DNA of 64,000 nucleotides from Rhizomys pruinosus (lineage: Eukaryota > Chordata > Mammalia > Rodentia > Spalacidae): NCBI GenBank assembly GCA_009823505.1, contig VZQC01006590.1:869144-933143 (forward strand), given 5' to 3'. Position numbers and translations under genes: made by a program. Under the pieces are notes generated by a model, which searched no databases, was not told the origin of the DNA, and saw only the letters and a list, made by a program, of their open reading frames with translations. Of this stretch, positions 23,801 to 34,265 are shown in pieces (position 1 is the stretch's first letter; each line of letters starts with the position of its first letter).

Positions 23801-24341
23801 AGAAATCAAGTCCATTAACATATCTATTTATTTGTATTTCTGTATAAATACTGAAATACCTCTATATAAATGTATAATGGTTATTTCAAACATATCACTA
23901 TAAAACTTATAAAGTGGGTGTATAACAAGCATTTTTCTTTCAGTCCTTGGAGGTGGTTTTTTCCAGGACTGGCACAAACCCTGTTTTAAAGATGCTTTAC
24001 TTAGTTGTTAAATGTTTTACAATACACATTTAACCATACTTTATATATATAAATTAAAATAAGATTATTGCTTAGAACCAATGTTAGTTTTTGTCTCAGG
24101 CATTGAGGGAGTGTAGTTGATAGTGGTACCATATGCCCATAAAGTAGCTAACTGTAAAAGCATTTGTACAATCAGTAATTTTTTAACCAAGACAAGTAAA
24201 TTAGACAAATGAACATAGAAGTTTAACTAATTAATAGAGCTGCATCCGAGTTGGAGGGGCCAGTTCCAGCTTGGAGGCTTTTTAGAATTATACAAAAGCA
24301 TGTTAACATTTACATAAATCCAATTAAAGATTGTTAACACC
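23801..24341 (-). other. Provirus interior, AT-rich, no coding content
   Basis: No retroviral motif is readable. TTTATATATATAAATT-type stretches dominate. Confidence 0.5.
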
Positions 24342-24696
24342 TGTGGTGGTTTGAATGAGTGTCCCTCATAGGCTGTAAGTATTCAGACATTTGTCTCCAG
24401 TTGGTGGCACTGTTTTTGGAGGTCTTAGAAGGTGTGGCCATACTAGAGGAAGTACGTTATTGGGGGCAGGCTTAGTGAGTTTAACAAGCCTCGTGGTCTA
24501 CAGTTGCTCTCTCTTTGCTTCCTGTGCTCATTGCAAGATGTGACCCTTGGTTTGCTGCTCCAGTCTCCAGCCACCATGCCTCCCACCACAATGTACTATA
24601 ATTCCCTGGAACCATCGTAAGCTCAGATAAACTCTTCCTTTTACAAGTTCCTTGGTCATGGTGTTTTATCACAGCAACAGAAAATTGACTAATACA
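24342..24696 (+). mobile_element. Solo MaLR (MT-type) LTR inside the provirus
   Basis: 355 bp from TGTGGTGGTTTGAATGAG to CTAATACA, flanked by a perfect 5-bp duplication ACACC (24337-24341 and 24697-24701). Inner landmarks such as GAAGGTGTGGCCATACTAGA and CCTTGGTCATGGTGTTTTAT match rodent MT LTRs. It lies opposite in strand to its host provirus. Confidence 0.85.
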
Positions 24697-24701
24697 ACAC
24701 C

Positions 24702-26218
24702 AAAATGTATAAACCAAGTTTTGTATAGGTTGAATCTGTAAAGTGAATTATAGTTGACCTTTTTAAAACATAGAAGTTTAGAAAGTTATAGGGGTTAAAA
24801 CAAAATAATCATACATCCATACACATATGTGTGCATGCACACATGCATACAAGCATACACAAACATATGTACAATCTGTGGGAAGAAAGTCACATTATTG
24901 TTTTATACTCAGTGAGAAAAGGTCATTACCACAGTCTGTCTCCTGAGCATTGGAATCAAAGCTGCACCTTTAAAACACAATGAAAGATGAAGCACTGCTC
25001 CAGGCTCTTGCCAAAGACTTTATGCTTCCAAGTGAAACACAGAATACTGTAAAGCCATCCCTTCCCCCACCAGCCATCCGCTGTTCAGCAGGAGAGGGGC
25101 ACAGATCAAACATTGGACTAGATTAACCAGAGTATTTACAAACAGCTACACACTGAAAATCTTTATATTTTGCCTTTGGTCTTTTTAAGGCAGAGGCTGC
25201 CCACAGTTGGAGCCAGCCTGGTAGACTAGGCTGGCCTTGAACTCACAGGCATCCACTTGGATCAAAGGCCTGGGCCACAAAGCCAGGCTCTACAAGCCTG
25301 GAATTTACAAGAAGACTGGTCTTTAGAAAAGATCTTGGAGGAAGTTTAGCAGACAAAAGGAAAATTCAGGAGAATTAAGCACTATGTTACACTATTTAAC
25401 ACTATGTACAGAAAAAATTTTTAAGGAGGACTTTTTAAAAGCACATTAGTGTTGCCTCTACAACCCAAGCCTGCCTATGCAAAGGTGCAAATGAGCACCT
25501 CTGTGGAAGGTTTGCAGCAAAAAGAGCTTGAGCTTACTTGCTCCATGGGCAAGCCTGTCCATCCAGCCTCTGTGACTTTTGCCACCTGAACTGTGGCCAG
25601 AAGGCAGAAGCTGGGGTTTCTCTTAGGAGCTGGAGCCCAGGTTGCAGGGCAGGCTTTGAACCCATTTCAAGACCTCTAGAGGGCAAGTGCACAGGAGAGG
25701 AAGGTCTCCTCTCACAATTTCTCTGAATACCCATTCTTAATCTATGACTTCACTGATTTGGGGATGCTATGAGGGGAGGATAAAGGGGTTGGGTTGCCAA
25801 GGGCTCGGGCACCCTGTCTGGAGTTACTTCTGAGGCCTTTTTTGGAGGCTGAGGGGGGAAGCAACACTTCACAGCTGAGAGTGCCCCCAGAGGAGGCCCA
25901 ATATGTCCAGCTCCCTTGGAGGCGGACCTTCTGAGGCCTTTTTTTGGAGGCCGAGGGGGGCACAGTGTAGCATCCATGGGGGTCAGGGCACGCCCGAGGG
26001 GACTCCACTCCCATCCTGTTTCCCACTGCCAGGGAATTCCCCCAGAGGAAGGATCTCTCCTTTTTAAGTCCCTACTCTTGAACTCAGAGAGATTCTAGGG
26101 TGGTGTTAGGTTTGGAAGGAGACTTCTCCATAATTTATGGAGGTACCCTCACCCGCAGACCAATTGGCCTGTCAGCAAACTTCGAGAAGGAAACCGTTTT
26201 CACATGGGGCCCCATAGG
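24702..26218 (-). other. Provirus interior, 5' part, no readable gag
   Basis: Expected to hold leader and gag, but only short minus-strand frames remain. A Pro/Lys-rich segment at 25742-26026 contains a duplicated PPSASKK-type motif. A diverged B1 (minus) lies at about 25174-25290, and ACAT/CATA repeats at 24815-24870. Confidence 0.5.
25174..25290 (-). mobile_element. B1 SINE, diverged
   Basis: Complement of B1: GACTAGGCTGGCCTTGAACT, CACAGGCATCCACTTGGATC, then a degraded head. It inserted into, or was carried by, the provirus. Confidence 0.65.
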
Positions 26219-26236
26219 GCCCCATGTTGGGTGCCA
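26219..26236 (-). promoter_or_regulatory. Primer-binding site, tRNA-Lys-like
   Basis: The minus strand reads TGGCACCCAACATGGGGC, three bases from the 5' LTR edge. It resembles the tRNA-Lys1,2 complement used by type-D betaretroviruses, with about two mismatches. Confidence 0.8.
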
Positions 26237-26239
26237 GCC

Positions 26240-26726
26240 TGCCGAGTCCTCTGGCAGGTAGGGCAGAGCGGACAGCCGGGCCAGCCTGTCTCTCCTCTGG
26301 GGCTGAGAAGGATGGTGAGTGTCGATGACCCAAAAAGAACCACACGGGGGTCAGGAGTCTCATCAAAGCAAGAACTCACTTTATTGCATCAGGCAGTGGC
26401 TTGTAAAGGCAAAGACCACAAGGGAGCAGCCAATCATCTTAAAGGTCAAATAGCTAGAGCCAATGGGAAAAGTTTCAAAACAACCCTGGCTGTGCCTACC
26501 TTACTTCCTTTAGCCCCGTCTTGTTGTCTTTTTTACTTCCTTTAGTCCCCTCTTGTTTACTTAGGACCAGCTGGCCCACCTACCTTACTTCCTTTGGCAG
26601 GTCTTGTTTCCTTAAGGCCAGCCGATAAAGGCCCCTCAGTTGTAAACAAGCCTGGCCCAGCTGCCTTACTTCCTTTCTCAAGAAGTTGCCGAGGGCCACA
26701 TTGGCCAAGACAAAGCAGGCCAAACA
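26240..26726 (-). mobile_element. 5' LTR of the class II provirus
   Basis: 487 bp, TG...CA on the minus strand. The poly(A) signal AATAAA is kept on the minus strand just downstream of the TATA position. The TATA-like element of the 3' LTR (TTTATAAG) reads TTTACAAG here. U3 has four AAAGGAAGTAA motifs. Confidence 0.9.
26501..26676 (-). promoter_or_regulatory. Four ETS-like AAAGGAAGTAA motifs in U3
   Basis: Complements of TTACTTCCTTT lie at 26501-26511, 26533-26543, 26585-26595 and 26666-26676. The GGAA core with flanking A's resembles ETS/PU.1-type sites. Matching copies in the 3' LTR are at 22124-22134, 22176-22186 and 22263-22273, with an altered one at 22094-22104. Confidence 0.6.
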
Positions 26727-26732
26727 GTGGTC

Positions 26733-27564
26733 CCTAGAAGGAGGTTTTCTGGGTCAGAATGAAATCCCCTGTGTATGGCTCACAGACACAGCTCAGACTA
26801 AAATGTTTCAATTTCACACAATTTCATAAGCTTCATTTTTCTTTATCAATTCCAGGAAAGGTGACATTGAGACATGTTTTGTGCCAACTTGATAGGTGAA
26901 ACATTGGACTTGGGACATGTTTTATGAAATGTGTGGCCTTTACTTGAAGATTCACACTGAGATCCCTATACACAGATTCACCTCTTTCACGGTTTCTCAA
27001 GTTGGATACTGTTAGCAGGAAGTTTCACATGTTACAGTGTAAGAGAAGCTTCAATGGCACTGCAGGGAACTCATGAATTATCCCATTGTTCCGTTAATGA
27101 CAATTTATAAGAGAATGAGCTGAACAGAATGTGCAGCTTCTCTAAAACCTTCAACATTAAATGCAATGCAGAAGTAGGCATCTTACAAAATTTAACAGTG
27201 GAGACTGAGATATTGAACCACAAGAAATATCAGGGTGGTCCTTGGGCAGATGAGCACACGTCATTGGGGCATGAACTGAAGATTCGTTGGATCAATAAAC
27301 AATAATGTGAGTTTGGTTATAACCTATCATTATCCCTAAGAAGCTTAAAAGTAGCAAGAACTCAGTGAGAATACAGATAGATCTAGATGTGAATTACAGA
27401 GATCTCTGAAAGTATCTGAATCTGATGTTATGCTAGATAGATGTAATTATCCAATGGTCACATTTGCACACTTATGGGAATACAATGTGAAGAAGCAAGT
27501 ATAAGACATGCCATGTGTCTGTCCCCTGTCAGGGCTCAAAGGCCAATTCTACTAAATAATGAGA
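26733..27564. other. No gene recognised
   Basis: Unique-looking DNA. About 26865-27010 has faint LTR-like phrases (TGCCAACTTGATAGGTGAAA) that I cannot support further. Confidence 0.35.
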
Positions 27565-27812
27565 GACTTGGGTTTATTTATGTATTTACTTATTTACTTT
27601 TATGTGTGTTTTTGTTTGTGTCTTTGTGTGTACCACATTCATAAAGGTGACAGAGGAGGCCAGAAAAGGATCTAAAACTGAATTCCCTGGAACTGGATCT
27701 ACAGTCAACTGTCTAATGGGAGCTGCCTGCCATAAGGTTGCTGGGAACTGAATCTATTCCTCTGCAAGAACAGAAACTGCCCTTAACAATTGGGCATCTC
27801 TTAAGCACCAAG
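27565..27812 (-). mobile_element. B2 SINE, minus strand, old
   Basis: A T/A-rich tail, GGTGACAGAGGAGGCCAGAA, TTCCCTGGAACTGGATCTAC and GGTTGCTGGGAACTGAATC keep B2 order on the minus strand. Confidence 0.8.
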
Positions 27813-28444
27813 AGACTCAGGATTAAAAAAAAAATGTTTTATTTTTGATTGATGTGCATAAAATGAACAGATTTGAGAGGATCAATGTGACATCTAAGCA
27901 TTTCAGAAAGCTATATGTGCTAATCACATATAGACCCTGTCATCCACGCCCCACAGTCAGGATTCCATACTCCATCTTGATTTTTTAAACTTCCTTATTT
28001 GAGGACTAACATGTAATTGTTTTCCCATATCTGTTATTTCATTTAATTTCCTGTCCTCCTGCTGTACACACTCTGCTTTCTGGCTGCATAATATTCTCTT
28101 GTGTGTATTTTCCTCAGTGGCTTTCCCCACTGGTGCACCATGGGAAACCTGTTGGACTCTGTCTCTGAATAGTATCACAGGTATCATGGATGAGTAGGCC
28201 ACTTTTGTTGTGCTGTTTTCATTTACTTTGTGTAATTGGAATTAGACCCACTAAATGAGAGACACAGAATTTGTGGTACTGTGTTTCTTCTTTGACCCAG
28301 TCATTATTCAGGACTGTGTTATTTAATCTCCATGAGCTCATGTTGTTATTAGATCTTCTTTTGCTGTTGCTTTATTTTAAGCTTTATTGCATTGTGCTAA
28401 AATAGAAAGCTTGGAGTTATTTCAATTTGGGGGTATTTTTCAAG
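27813..28444 (-). mobile_element. Old L1 ORF2 fragment, minus strand (clear part 28250-28440)
   Basis: TTGACCCAGTCATTATTCAG followed by TGTTATTTAATCTCCATGAG is the complement of the conserved L1 ORF2 segment also seen at 61425-61460. The first 430 bp are less certain. Confidence 0.6.
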
Positions 28445-28641
28445 GTTTATTTTGTCTCCTGGATGTGTTTAAGTGCAAGTGTGTTGTGAAATTCCCATGG
28501 AGGTAAGAAGAGGGCATTTGATTTACCCTTGAACTGGAGATACAAACAATTGCTAACTGCCATGAATGTGGTGGGTATTAAACATGTGTCTTCTGCAAGA
28601 GCAGCCAGTGCTGTTAGCCACCGAGCCATCTCTCCTATCCC
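28445..28641 (-). mobile_element. B2 SINE, minus strand, in L1
   Basis: CCATGGAGGTAAGAAGAGGG, AACTGGAGATACAAACAATT, TTCTGCAAGAGCAGCCAGTG and CCGAGCCATCTCTCC mark a diverged B2. Confidence 0.8.
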
Positions 28642-29174
28642 TTATTTTTGTTTTTTGTTGTGGTGTGTTCATGTGGATTTATTTTGTTGGTTGTGTGTCT
28701 GATATGAAATTCAGCCATACCTTCATTGAATCAAAGTTTAAAACTTCATATAGTATTGACGTAGCTTGGGAGCTTGCAGATCAACTCTGAATACTTAGTT
28801 GGTCTGTGCTTAATGTTCTCTCTTTTAATGTTTTTTTGAAGGGGTCACATGTTTCTAGGCAGGCTAGTTGGAGCTCTCCAGACCCAAGTTGGGGTGATGG
28901 GGATTAACTGAGAAGGTTGGAACTAGTTATGCTTAGCTGTGAGCCCTGGAGCTGGACTCTGTCTCATCCCAAAACATGGAGACGGTGACCCAGTGATCTG
29001 GCTGACTCACCCAGCTAGTCAGGTGCTCTCTGGCAGCCTTAAAAGGAAGAGACAAGTTCCCAGGGGTCCCTATGGGACTAGGATGGCCTGGATCTGACTA
29101 GATAGCAGAGAAGACATGAGCCCTGGAGCACTGGAACTGGGGCCTGGTCCAAAATAATCTGTTTTACTTTTTTT
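28642..29174. other. Possible L1 5' sequence; no gene recognised
   Basis: 28840-29160 is GC-rich and resembles an L1 5' UTR or LTR in composition only. I cannot assign it. Confidence 0.3.
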
Positions 29175-30165
29175 TCTATTCTTCTTTTTAACATTTCCAT
29201 TGAAGCTATGTGTGTTTCATACATTATTTCTCACTCCAATCTACACTCATCTTGTCTTCCATGTCCCCTACCCCACCCAAGTTCATGCTCCATGCCATCC
29301 CTGTCCTGTATCTTTTTCAGATTCTTTTCAAAGTTTTTCAAGGCAGAGGATTATTGGGGGACTTTACTGTTTCAGTCAGTTCCCTGTCCCGGTTTCTCTG
29401 CTGTTGTTGTTCCCTCTGATCTGTATCACTTCAGCACACACACACACACACACACACACATATGTCACACCTATAATAAAATTATATCATCTATATACAA
29501 ACTGTTTATCATTTCCATATCATATTTCAGGGTTCACATTTTTTAAAGGACTTACATTATCAGAGCACAGCTGCTTTCAGTGAAAGGGGTATATAATGTT
29601 GATGTTGATCTGTTTGCCTTACAACTCAGTGCTTGGTGCTAGCATCCACAAATGAGGGATACCATTCATCATTTGCTTTTCTGGGACTGTGTTACTTCAC
29701 TTAGCATAATATCTTCTAGATCCATCCATTTACCTGCAAGTTCATGATGCCATCTTTATTTACTGTTGCTTAGAATTCCATTGTGTAGATGGTTATTTTC
29801 TCTATACACTCATTGGTTTAGGGGTATTTGGGTTGGTTCCAGTTCTTCACTATTGTGAAGAGAGATGCAGTGAACATGGCTGTGCATGTATCTCTGCAGT
29901 AGGATGAGTCTTGTGCTTATATGCCTGAGTGTTATGGCTGGGTCAGGTGGTAAGCTCATCTTGAGTCCCATCAGATTTCTCCATGCTGCTTTCCATAGTG
30001 GTTGTATGAATTTACACTCCCACCTGCAGTGGATGAGGGTTTGTCTTACCCAAAACCTCTCCAGCACTAGGTATCATTTGTTTTCTTGATTCTAGCTAGT
30101 CTTATTGGAGTGAGATGATGTCTTAAAGTTGTTTTAATTTGCATTTCCTTAATCAGCAATGTTGA
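29175..30165 (-). mobile_element. LINE-1 3' end (ORF2 C-terminus and 3' UTR), minus strand
   Basis: The complement of the L1 ORF2 end is clear at 29630-30165 (ACTTAGCATAATATCTTCTA, TCCATTTACCTGCAAGTTCA, CATAGTGGTTGTATGAATTT). A 3' UTR of about 450 bp follows toward 29175 and has the usual C-rich complement of a G-rich tract (CCCCTACCCCACCC) plus a (CA)n run at 29434-29461. Confidence 0.85.
29434..29461 (+). repeat. (CA)n microsatellite
   Basis: 28-bp CA run in the L1 3' UTR. Confidence 0.9.
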
Positions 30166-30170
30166 AGATT

Positions 30171-30309
30171 ATTTTTGGTCTTTTTGAGACAGGGTCTCCC
30201 TGTAGCTCTGGCTGTCCTGGAACTCACTATGTAGACCAGGCTGGCTTTGAACTCAAAGATCTGCCTGCCTATGCTTCCAAAGTGATAGGATTAAAGGCAT
30301 GCACCACCA
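30171..30309 (-). mobile_element. B1 SINE, minus strand
   Basis: GAGACAGGGTCTCCCTGTAG, TATGTAGACCAGGCTGGCTT and AGGATTAAAGGCATGCACCA give a full B1 on the minus strand. GTTGAAGA on both sides is a probable target duplication. Confidence 0.9.
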
Positions 30310-30329
30310 GTTGAAGAATTTTTAATACA

Positions 30330-30451
30330 AGTTTTCATGCAGTCCATGCTGGACAGGAACTGGCAGATACCAAAGGTGACTGTGAATTCCTGGACCTCCT
30401 GCATCTACTCTGAATGGTGGTAGGATTACAGCTTGACCACCACACCCAGCT
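30330..30451 (-). mobile_element. Very old B1-like SINE
   Basis: CATGCAGTCCATGCTGGACA, GGTGGTAGGATTACAGCTTG and ACCACCACACCCAGC keep B1 landmarks on the minus strand at low similarity. Confidence 0.5.
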
Positions 30452-30566
30452 ACCAGGAAAGCTTTAAAAATAATGAACTTCATATGAGTAGATTCCAGTA
30501 GGCCAAGATTTCAGAGTTTAAAACAAGCACTATGTATAACAAGAGAGGCAATGTGCAAACATGCTA

Positions 30567-30726
30567 CTTTTTTTTTTTTTTTGGTCTTTTTGAGACAGGG
30601 TCTCTCTGTAGCCCCAGCTGGTCTGCAACTCATTCTGTAGATCAGGCTGGCCTTGAACCCACAGATATCCACCTGCCTCTGTCTCCTGAGTGCTAGGCTT
30701 AAAGGCATACACCACCATGCCTATGG
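30567..30726 (-). mobile_element. B1 SINE, minus strand
   Basis: The 9-bp target duplication AACATGCTA is perfect (30558-30566 and 30727-30735). A T-run of about 16 and full B1 body follow. Confidence 0.94.
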
Positions 30727-30814
30727 AACATGCTAGATTTTATAAATACAACCCGAAGAGCCAAGAGGCTCAGAAATGATAGTCAACATGTTGGATGTTA
30801 AAGTAGTAGCCTAG

Positions 30815-30990
30815 ATAGAGTGGTGAAATGGCTCACCAGGTAAATGCATTTGCCACTAAGCCTGACAATGTGAGTTGGATCCCCAAGACCCATGTGGTGT
30901 AAGGAGATCGTGACTCATTAAAGCTGGTCTCTGACCTTCACAGGTCTGCCACAATATGCACATTCACATATCCACAAAAATGAAATAAAG
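30815..30990 (+). mobile_element. B2/ID-related SINE, old
   Basis: GTGGTGAAATGGCTCACCAG, GTGAGTTGGATCCCCAAGAC and an AAAAATGAAATAAA tail follow tRNA-derived SINE order. Confidence 0.7.
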
Positions 30991-31639
30991 AGGAGTGCAT
31001 GGAGCTTAGATTGGGGTTTTCCCAGGACCACGTGAAGCACAGATAGGAGCCAGGCGCTTCAGCCAGGCAGATATTGGATAAACCTCTCTGGCCTTTAGAT
31101 AACTCTCTCATTGGTTTGATTCAATTGTCTTGTGTGTCTGTGGGAGCAGAGTCGTCCTGCAATCTTGTACAAAAGATGGGCCTGTTGACACTGTGAAACT
31201 TGAGTGCACAGAGCTTAGATTGGGGATTTCCCAGGACTACCTGAAGCACAGAGTACTGAGGCATGGGCTAAATATGCATACCCTCCCTCCAACTGGAATT
31301 GCCAAGGGTGGATTCTTTGAAGAACCTTCAGAACAGAAAGGGAAGAGTGAGTTAGATTTCCAATAGAAAGCCTAAAACTTAGACAAGTCAATAATCCATA
31401 ATCAAGGAGAAAAACAAATCAACCAACCAAACAAACAAATAGCAAAGACATCTGAAGGAGGCAAGCAAAGCAAGCCTTCAACACAGTGAAGAGGCATTTG
31501 GGATTCGCATTGCAATACAGGCAAAGAGAAACCCACATGCCAGGGACAAGATGAAGGGACAACATGGGAAAGGTGCAGGATAATTCCACACCAAGCTCTA
31601 CCAACCATNCTCCACAAAAAGAAAGAAAAAAGATTGAAA
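30991..31639. other. Unassigned; two copies of a 48-bp motif
   Basis: Near-identical blocks at 30995-31042 and 31204-31251 (AGCTTAGATTGGGG..., GAAGCACAG) suggest a tandem unit of about 209 bp, perhaps L1 promoter monomers or LTR remnants. From about 31400 the sequence becomes A-rich and L1-like. An ambiguous base (N) is at 31609. Confidence 0.4.
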
Positions 31640-33272
31640 AAATCATGCATTCTATCAGACTCAATGTAAATAAAGCTCAATATCAAACACCAAGATAAGC
31701 CTACTATCTACCAGAATACATGGAGAGGAGTAACAACATTTCCTAATAATGAAGGAAGGAAAGAGATAAAAAAAGAGGATATAAAGCATTCCTGGGACAG
31801 AATGACAATGAATATACAACAACAACAAAAGCCCAGGGATGATTACTTTAAAAGAATTCCTAAGAGGAAGTTTATAGCCCTGGTAGTGCCTAATTTGAAA
31901 AAACAGAAGCGCACAAGTGAACAATCTAACAAACTGCAGCTATAAACTTGAGAGGCAAACAACAGTAAACCCTAATGCAACAGACAAAAAAAAAAAAATA
32001 AAAAAAAAAATTCAAGAAAAACAATAAAGAAACAGAAAAAATTAAAAAAAAATCAATGAATCCAAAAGTTGGTTCTTTAGAGAATAAACAAAATAGAATG
32101 AACTCTGCCCCGTTGACCAAAGAGAAGGACTAACTCACCATCAATCATCCATATGATGAAAAAGGGACATATCACCAAAAGACGAAAGAAAGTCCGACAT
32201 CCATACCAGGACTTATTCAAAAATAAGTTTGAACAACCTAGAAGAAGAAAGAGGATTGAATATCTGAAATCCTGGGATCACCAAAGCCTAACCTAAGAAG
32301 AGATGCAACACTTTAACAGACCCAATAATATATGAAGAAATGAAGTGTAATAAGAGAAATTCCAACTAAAAAAGCCAGGCCCAGAAGGTTTCACAGCAGC
32401 ATTCTACAAAAACTTCAACAAGATTTTACAACCAATATTACTCATTTTTTTTAGAACGTCACAAACAGAGGGGAATTTCCCCCAAATTTCCTTCTATATG
32501 GCAAGCATCACTCTCAATACCAAAACTGGGCAAAGATCAACTAAAAGGAGAAACTTAGACCCATCTATTAATGAAGAGGAGATATAAATTCTTAACAAAA
32601 ATACTTGCAACTGCTATACAGACACAAATCAAGAAGATATCCATATGACCAAGTTGGATTCATACCAGAGATGCAGGATGGTTCAACATATGAAATCAAT
32701 AAATATCATAAATATATAAGTGGATGAAAGACAAAACCACAGGATCATCTCAATTGGACACAGAAAGCCTTTGACAATCCAGCATCCCTTATGCTTAGAT
32801 CCTAGAGGGATTGGATTGAGGTCATTCCTCAATGTGATCAATATAGAGGAAACCCACAGCCAATATCATCCTAAATGGGGAAAAGGACAGAAGCATTCCC
32901 TTTAAAGGTAGGAACTCAGCAAGGCTTTCCCCCTTCATGACTCCTCTTCAATATAGTGCTTGAAACACTCAGCAGGCAATAAGGCAAGAAAAGAAAATTA
33001 AAGTACTAATTGGAAAAGAGGAAGTCAAGCTATCCATTTTGCTGATGATATGCTTGTTTACTTACAGGGATGCTAAAAATCCACCAGAAAACTCCTAGAA
33101 ATTGATTAAGAGCTTCAGTAATTGACGGAAACAAAATTTATCTAGAAATAGCAGTTAAGCCTTTCTTTACACAAAAACGAGCAACTGAAGAAACAAAAAC
33201 CTACAAAAAAAAAAAAAAGCCTCAAAAACAATAAACAGAAACAAACATAAAATAAACAAGACACCAAAGATC

Positions 33273-33305
<33 letters not shown>

Positions 33306-33738
33306 AAACCCCCTGAAGAAGGAAATTGAAGAAGACATCAGAAATGGAAAAACCTCCCATGCTTCCTGGATTGGGAAATTAATAGAGTAAAAATGTCCAT
33401 TCTACCAAACTCTTGTACAGATTTAATGCAATCCAATTTAAATCTACAAGAGTTTCTTCACAGGCTTGGTGAAAAAAAGTCCTTAATTTCATTTGGAAAA
33501 AAAAAGACCCGATAGCCAAGGCAGCCCTGAGTGAAAAGAGCAATACAAGTGGGGGGGGGATCTCTATACCAGACTTCAAACTATACTTCAGGGCTATCGT
33601 CATAAAAACAGCTTGGTAATGGGACAAAAAACAACCTGTTGACCAAATGGAAAAAAAACGGAAGATCCACAACTTGAGCACATACAATTTCAGCCCACCT
33701 CATATTTGACAGGGGGTCAAGAAGACACAAAGGAGGAA
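31640..33738 (+). mobile_element. LINE-1 ORF2, degenerate
   Basis: L1 ORF2 is recognisable throughout: a region resembling 1-180 around 32060-32130, then the RT motif F-A-D-D-M at 33038-33052. Many one-base changes in A-runs (31988-32010, 33275-33303) break every frame. It stops at 33738 after GACACAAAGGAGG. Confidence 0.85.
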
Positions 33739-33834
33739 AATATATATATATTATATATATATAATTATATAAATTTTAATATATAAATATATATATAAAT
33801 ATATATGTAAATTTATATATAAAAAATTAATATA

Positions 33835-33875
<41 letters not shown>
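33739..33875 (+). repeat. (TA)n-rich simple sequence
   Basis: Almost pure AT/TA with ATATATA runs, between L1 ORF2 and a block of L1 3' UTR. Confidence 0.95.
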
Positions 33876-34265
33876 GCTTTGTTCATTAGTAAGATTGAAA
33901 GGTTATTCCTGGACAAACTGTCAGCCCATGAAAGGAAATAGCCCAGAATTGACCAGAGTCCAAAAAGATAGCTCCAGAGATTAGTAGCTGTTTTGCCTCT
34001 CATCCACCTGTACCCCTTTTCTAAGCCTAGGGAACAATCTGCAGAGAGGGGGCGTGGCAGAATGTAAGGGCTACAATTGTGGTGAATGGTGAAACTACAG
34101 CAATATAGACTGGACATTTATTTGATCAACTTGATTGTACATACAAGCTCCCCAGCTGGATGGTGGGACCCTTGGGCTGTGTGGGTTTGGGCACAAATTG
34201 CTTGCAAATTGGTTTTACATGAAGGATGCTTGTACTCATAAATTACTACTTATTGTCAAAAATGA
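33876..34265 (+). mobile_element. L1 distal 3' UTR block within L1 ORF2
   Basis: Matches 16695-17080 (AAAGGTTATTCCTGGACAAA, CAGCCCATGAAAGGAAA, AGGGGGCGTGGCAGAATGTA). It lacks the G-rich end and poly(A). It interrupts L1 ORF2, replacing about 75-90 bp present in the copy at 7870-7965. Confidence 0.75.

Larger units (their letters stand above)
21852..26726 (-). mobile_element. Class II (ERVK/betaretrovirus-like) provirus, deleted
   Basis: Two direct LTRs (21852-22323 and 26240-26726) are flanked by a perfect 6-bp target duplication GTGGTC (21846-21851 and 26727-26732), the size typical of class II ERVs. On the minus strand the order is 5' LTR, an 18-nt primer-binding site resembling tRNA-Lys, a poorly coding region, RNase H/integrase scraps, an env remnant, a polypurine tract, and the 3' LTR. 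Gag and most of pol are missing or unreadable. A MaLR LTR and a B1 inserted later. The LTRs differ by roughly a tenth of positions by eye, so the insertion is old. Confidence 0.9.
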
